From Nitrospiraceae bacterium (GTDB taxonomy: Bacteria; Nitrospirota; Nitrospiria; Nitrospirales; Nitrospiraceae), in NCBI GenBank assembly GCA_005800255.1, contig SYGW01000069.1, forward strand, positions 1 to 27,992: DNA of 27,992 nt. The letters run 5' to 3'. Under the pieces are notes generated by a model that was not told the DNA's origin, made no database searches, and was given only the letters and a program-made list of their open reading frames with translations. Made by a program: the position numbers and the translations under genes. This document shows, one piece after another, positions 24,198-27,992 of the stretch; the first letter of the stretch is position 1; every line of letters starts with the position of its first letter.

Positions 24198-24845
24198 ATG
24201 AAACAGACCGCTCGAACCATGCGCCCCTCCAGCAGAGAACGGCAGGCCGGCCTGATTGCCGCGGCTGCGTCGCTCTTTGCCGCCAAGGGGTTTAACGGCA
24301 CCACGACCAAAGAAATCGCCAAATCGGCAGGCATGAGCGAGGCCCTGGTCTTCAAGCATTTCCCGACGAAACGGGCGCTCTACGCCGCGATTCTGGCTGA
24401 GAAAGTGACCGTCAACGAGCTGCTCGAAGCGGTGGAGGAGGCCTCCAAGAAACGGGACGACCATCGCGTCTTCACCATGATCGCGAGTTCGCGCATTCGC
24501 CCCGACGTCGATTCGACCTTCTTGCGACTCTTGCTCTTCAGCGCCCTGGAGGGGCATGAACTCTCCGAGATGTTCTTCGGCAAGCACCATAAAGTATTCT
24601 ACGACCACCTGGCGTCCTACATCCGGACCAGGATCGACGACGGAGCCTTTCGCCCGATCGATTCCCTCCTGGCGGCCCGCGCCTTTATCGGCATGGTCGT
24701 CCATCACCGTTTGCTCCATGAAATCTTCGAAGTCCCGATGCATCGATCCCACGAGGACACGGTCTCGACCTACGTCGATCTGTTCCTCACCGGTCTAATC
24801 AAGCAACCAGCCAGCCGTACGACGCCGGGGAGGCGTGCGCGATGA
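24198..24845 (+). CDS. TetR/AcrR family transcriptional regulator
   Basis: The 215-residue product has an N-terminal TetR helix-turn-helix: RQAGLIAAAASLFAAKGFNGTTTKEIAKSAGMSEALVFKHFPTKRALYAAIL (about residues 17-68), with the typical T-x-x-x-I-A-x-x-A-G-x-S core. The rest is an all-helical ligand-binding domain of usual length. ATG 24198 follows the operator; an upstream start would run through it. The stop overlaps the membrane-fusion gene as ATGA, so regulator and pump are one operon and self-repression with release by an effector is inferred. The effector is unknown. Confidence 0.93.
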   Translation: MKQTARTMRPSSRERQAGLIAAAASLFAAKGFNGTTTKEIAKSAGMSEALVFKHFPTKRALYAAILAEKVTVNELLEAVEEASKKRDDHRVFTMIASSRIRPDVDSTFLRLLLFSALEGHELSEMFFGKHHKVFYDHLASYIRTRIDDGAFRPIDSLLAARAFIGMVVHHRLLHEIFEVPMHRSHEDTVSTYVDLFLTGLIKQPASRTTPGRRAR

Positions 24846-26029
24846 ATTCCTTGAAGCAACATCCGATTGTCACGCTCGGCGTGATCATTTTCTTTGCCGT
24901 CACGGCCCTCATCGTGTTTCGCCTCAGCAGCGGCGCCAAGAACGATGTCCGCAAAACGCGCGTCATCACCGTCGCCACCGCGACGCCGCTGAAACAGGAC
25001 CTGGACATCCGGCTCACCTATACCGCCGACATCGTCCCCAACCAGGCGGTCAATCTGTTTTCGCGAGTGGACGGCTACATCGGCAAGATCTACGTCGACA
25101 AGGGCGACCTGGTGAAGGCCAACCAGCTCCTGGTCGAGATCGACCATACGGATTACCAACATGCAGTCAACCAGGCCAAGGCCAACCTGGCAGCAGCCAG
25201 AGCGAGGGTCGCGCAGCAGGATGCGAGCGTCCGCAATGCCACCATCACCCTCCACCGGATGCGGACGTTGATCAAAGACCAGTTCGTCTCGCAGCAGGAT
25301 CTGGACAATGCCCAGGTCTCCTACGACGCAGCGGTGGCGGCGCTCGACTCGCTCCGCGCGCAGGTCCAGCAAATGGAGGTCGCCCAGGCCCAAGCCGAAA
25401 CGAACCTGGCCTACTCCTATATCCGCGCGCCCTTCGCCGGTTATGTGGCAGAGCGTAACCTCGATCTCGGCGCCTATGTCAGCGGCGCCACCGCCGGCAC
25501 CTCCACCACCTCGCGCGGCATCCTCACCCTCCATGAGATCCAGACGGTCCGCATTTTGATCGAGGTGGTCGAAAAAGATGTGCCGCTCATCCAGGTGGGG
25601 CAAAAGGCGGACGTGCGAGCCGAGGCCTATCCGGAGCGAATCTTCGAGGGCACGGTCACTAGAATCGTCCAGGCGCTGAACCGGGCCACCCGCACCATGA
25701 CGGTCGAAGTGGACCTCCCGAACAAGGACCATGTCTTGAAGGGCGGCATGTTCGCCCGCGTCGAGGTCCTGGTCGGCAGCCATCGCAACGCGATTCAGAT
25801 CCCCATCGACGCGGTCAGCCGGTTGGAAGATGCTCAATATGTCTATATCGTGCGTGAGGGCAAGGCCCAGCGTATGCCGGTGGAAATCGGCGTCCGCGAG
25901 GACAACCGGGTCGAGATCACCAAGGGCCTGGACGGATCGGAGCAGGTGATCGTCTCAGGAAAAGATCTCGTGCACGACGGAACAGCGGTGCAGGCGCAGC
26001 CAACAGATGCCGTGAAAGATAAGACGTAA
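24842..26029 (+). CDS. RND efflux periplasmic adaptor (HlyD/AcrA-type membrane fusion protein)
   Basis: The 395-residue product is anchored by one N-terminal membrane segment (IVTLGVIIFFAVTALIVF). Domains in order: beta-barrel and lipoyl halves (NLFSRVDGYIGKIYVDKGDLVKANQLLVEID), a long coiled-coil hairpin (about residues 95-180, rich in A, Q and R), the second lipoyl half (YSYIRAPFAGYVAERNLDLGAYVS), a beta-barrel (VEVVEKDVPLIQVGQKADV) and a membrane-proximal domain (IQIPIDAVSRLEDAQYVYIV). It links the RND pump to an outer-membrane channel. No lipobox is seen, so anchoring is by the helix. Confidence 0.95.
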   Translation: MNSLKQHPIVTLGVIIFFAVTALIVFRLSSGAKNDVRKTRVITVATATPLKQDLDIRLTYTADIVPNQAVNLFSRVDGYIGKIYVDKGDLVKANQLLVEIDHTDYQHAVNQAKANLAAARARVAQQDASVRNATITLHRMRTLIKDQFVSQQDLDNAQVSYDAAVAALDSLRAQVQQMEVAQAQAETNLAYSYIRAPFAGYVAERNLDLGAYVSGATAGTSTTSRGILTLHEIQTVRILIEVVEKDVPLIQVGQKADVRAEAYPERIFEGTVTRIVQALNRATRTMTVEVDLPNKDHVLKGGMFARVEVLVGSHRNAIQIPIDAVSRLEDAQYVYIVREGKAQRMPVEIGVREDNRVEITKGLDGSEQVIVSGKDLVHDGTAVQAQPTDAVKDKT

Positions 26030-26067
26030 CACATGAAACACGATGTAAGGACAACCGTCCACCTTCC

Positions 26068-26126
26068 ACGTCCCGTCTCATGCCCTAACGTCTTAGGTTC
26101 CACGTCTCACGTTTCACGTCGTACGT
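26068..26126. repeat. Degenerate ACGTC/ACGTT short-repeat cluster
   Basis: Six ACGT(C/T) units occur at 26068, 26088, 26103, 26109, 26116 and 26122, the last four in the run CACGTCTCACGTTTCACGTC plus GTACGTC. The cluster sits in the 104-base gap between the adaptor and pump genes, where the gene spacing is unusually loose for this operon. Function unknown; it resembles short CACGTTT-type repeat tracts I associate with Nitrospira intergenic DNA. Confidence 0.6.
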
Positions 26127-26133
26127 CTTCATT

Positions 26134-27992
26134 ATGTGGCTAACCCTTCTCGCACTTCGCAATCGCATCGGCATCTTGATGCTGTCCCTAGCCATGGTAC
26201 TGCTGGGCGCCACCTCGCTGCAGCGGCTACCGGTCGATCTCTTCCCCCAGATTCAAGTGCCGGTGGCCTTCGTCGGCGTCATCTATAAAGGCGCGCCGCC
26301 CCTCGACATCGAACAAAGCGTCGTCTATCCCATCGAAAAGGCCGTAAGCTCCGCCTCGAACGTCGAGCATGTCGAATCCTTCGCCAAGCAAGGCATCGGC
26401 GCGGTGCAGATCTGGTTCAACTGGGGCGCGGACATCAACGTCGGCCAGATGGAGGTGATGCAGCGGGTCACGCAAATCCTGAACAGCCTGCCGCCCGGCA
26501 TCCTGCAGCCCTTCATCGTCAAATTCGACGTGTCCAATATCCCCGTCTCCTTCGTGACGGTCTCCAGCGACGATCTCGACGAACGGGCTCTCTACGACCT
26601 GGCCTACAACACGATTGCCCCGCAAATCGAGCAGATCGCCGACGTCGCTGCCGCCACCGTGGAAGGCGGCAAGATCCGCCAGATCAACATCAATCTCGAC
26701 CCGGCCCTTCTGAATGCCCGGAGCCTCTCGATTCTCGACGTCGTCAAATCCGTGAAGGCCGCGAACCTGATTCTGCCCTCCGGCGACATCAAGGCCGGCA
26801 ATCTGGACTACAACGTCTTCACCAACAATCAGTTCCGCACGGTCGACCCGATCCAGGACGTAATCGTGAAGGTGAACCAGCATGGCAGCCCCGTGCGGGT
26901 GCGGGACGTCGGGGCCGTCACCGATTCGTCGGACATCCAGACCAATATCGTCCGAACGGACGGAGCCAGGGCTGTTTATCTGCGGGTCAATAAACAGCCC
27001 ATCGCCAACACCGTGGCGGTGGTGGATGCGCTACGCAAGGCCCTGCCGAAAATGGTCGGCATCCCCTCCAGCGTGAAGCTCGGCATTTCCTTCGACCAAT
27101 CGGTCTACATCCGCCAATCGATCAACAACCTCGTCGAGCAGGCGCTGCACGGATCGCTGCTGGCTGCGGCCGTCATCCTGATCTTCCTGCGCAATTTCAC
27201 GAGCACCCTGATCATTTCCGTCTCCATTCCCCTCTCGATCATGGTGACCTTCATCGTGCTCTATTTCTCCGGGCAAACCCTGAACGTCTTCACGCTGGGA
27301 GGCCTGGCCCTGGGCATCGGTCGGCTCGTCGACGACTCCATCGTGGAGCTGGAGAATATTCAGCGCCACCTCAACGACACGCCCCGCCGCTGGGACGCGA
27401 TCCTGGAAGCGGCGCGCGAAGTGGCCATGCCGATTCTGGCCTCGACCATCACCACGGTCGTCGTCTTCCTCCCGATTTTCTTCGTCGCAGGCATTGCCCG
27501 CTTGCTCCTGATTCCCCTGACCATCACGATCGCGATCTCGCTCTTCACCTCCTTCTTCGTCTCCCGGACAGTGACTCCGGCCCTCTGTTACAAATTCCTG
27601 AAGCCGGAACAGGACGCCCACAAGTCGATGCCGCGCTGGTTCGTGCGGATGATGGATTGGAGCCGCGAACGGTATGAGTCTCTGGACCGGAGCTATGAGG
27701 ACTCGCTCCGCTGGGTCCTGGCCCATCGCAGACTCTTCATCGGCGGCATCCTGATCCTCTTCGCCGCCTCGCTCGCGCTGGTGCCCAAGATCGGCACGGA
27801 ATTTTTGCCCGTGTCGGACGAAAGCCAGTTCCGCATCGTGCTGCGGGGGCCGGTCGGTCAGCGCGTGGAGAAAACCGAGCAACAGGTCGCGGAGGTCGAA
27901 CGGGTGCTGCGGGCCCAGATCCCGGCCGAGGAATTGGGCACCATCATTTCCAGCACCGGCGTCCTGGCCCAGGGCCGTTCCTCTCTCTTCAA
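26134..27992 (+). CDS. RND efflux transporter permease, N-terminal part (cut by window edge)
   Basis: About 619 codons are visible, open to the window end. The product begins MWLTLLALRNRIGILMLSLAMVLLGATSLQRLPVDLFPQ, the first membrane helix and start of the porter domain. It then has GAPPLDIEQSVVYPIEKAVS and a large periplasmic loop, followed by a membrane block from about residue 340 (HGSLLAAAVILIFLRNF). The fourth-helix motif reads LGGLALGIGRLVDDSIVELENI, keeping the two aspartates of the proton relay (HAE-type VDD) but with an arginine before LVDD. A second periplasmic loop begins near IGTEFLPVSDE. Substrate (drug versus metal) cannot be decided; VDD favours the hydrophobic/amphiphilic efflux class. 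No outer-membrane channel gene is in view. Confidence 0.95.
   Translation, partial: MWLTLLALRNRIGILMLSLAMVLLGATSLQRLPVDLFPQIQVPVAFVGVIYKGAPPLDIEQSVVYPIEKAVSSASNVEHVESFAKQGIGAVQIWFNWGADINVGQMEVMQRVTQILNSLPPGILQPFIVKFDVSNIPVSFVTVSSDDLDERALYDLAYNTIAPQIEQIADVAAATVEGGKIRQININLDPALLNARSLSILDVVKSVKAANLILPSGDIKAGNLDYNVFTNNQFRTVDPIQDVIVKVNQHGSPVRVRDVGAVTDSSDIQTNIVRTDGARAVYLRVNKQPIANTVAVVDALRKALPKMVGIPSSVKLGISFDQSVYIRQSINNLVEQALHGSLLAAAVILIFLRNFTSTLIISVSIPLSIMVTFIVLYFSGQTLNVFTLGGLALGIGRLVDDSIVELENIQRHLNDTPRRWDAILEAAREVAMPILASTITTVVVFLPIFFVAGIARLLLIPLTITIAISLFTSFFVSRTVTPALCYKFLKPEQDAHKSMPRWFVRMMDWSRERYESLDRSYEDSLRWVLAHRRLFIGGILILFAASLALVPKIGTEFLPVSDESQFRIVLRGPVGQRVEKTEQQVAEVERVLRAQIPAEELGTIISSTGVLAQGRSSLF

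Noticed and set aside
24770..25837. Long minus-strand open frame antisense to the RND adaptor
   Set aside because: The plus strand has complete adaptor domains; the antisense frame is composition-driven (D/V/R/G rich) with no family match.
1..27992. CRISPR arrays, insertion sequences, rRNA genes
   Set aside because: No regularly spaced direct repeats with spacers, no transposase-like reading frames and no rRNA-like stretches were seen; the repeats present are single palindromic units.

Overview
This window looks chromosomal, from a GC-rich, Gram-negative-type bacterium. MurE carries the DNPR motif associated with meso-diaminopimelate peptidoglycan, and there are lipoproteins, secreted proteins and an RND efflux pump. 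The gene set, the style of the intergenic palindromic repeats and several protein families resemble Nitrospira (Nitrospirota). That assignment is recognition from memory, not a database result.

Layout: (1) 1-10.97 kb, minus strand, is a compact division and cell-wall (dcw) operon read rsmH-ftsL-ftsI-murE-murF-mraY-murD-ftsW-murG-murC (murC runs off the left edge). Most junctions overlap by 1-4 bases or are very short, and a near-consensus sigma70-type promoter sits just upstream of rsmH; no mraZ is present. (2) 10.97-13.9 kb holds a decayed plus-strand gene for a secreted protein with DIG-type repeats, a seven-repeat Asp-box (BNR) lipoprotein, a palindromic repeat (family A) and a YajQ-family gene. 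(3) 13.9-17.3 kb holds a CstA-type transporter and a visibly A+T-richer patch with a broken membrane-protein gene, flanked by two copies of a second palindromic repeat (family B). (4) 17.3-22.9 kb, minus strand, is a six-gene operon read as phosphonolipid synthesis: phosphonopyruvate decarboxylase as two subunits, 2-aminoethylphosphonate transaminase, a PntC-like cytidylyltransferase, a CDP-alcohol phosphotransferase with a degenerate N-terminal nucleotidyltransferase-like domain, and an LPG-synthase-TM/UPF0104-type membrane protein. A third family B repeat lies inside it and a strong promoter lies in front. No PEP mutase is in the window. (5) 22.97-24.09 kb, plus strand, has two tandem paralogous secreted proteins of unknown function; the start of the second lies inside a family A repeat. 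(6) 24.1-28.0 kb, plus strand, has a TetR regulator with a palindromic operator, an RND membrane-fusion protein and an RND pump that runs off the right edge.

How it works together: the dcw genes make lipid II and drive septation. The phosphonolipid operon is predicted to convert phosphonopyruvate to phosphonoacetaldehyde, then 2-aminoethylphosphonate (AEP), then CMP-AEP, then an AEP-headgroup lipid. The TetR-MFP-RND block is a self-regulated efflux system. The least ordinary content is the phosphonolipid operon without PepM, the family B palindromes whose outer stems are gene-specific and swallow stop codons, and the family A repeat that forms the N-terminus of a secreted protein.
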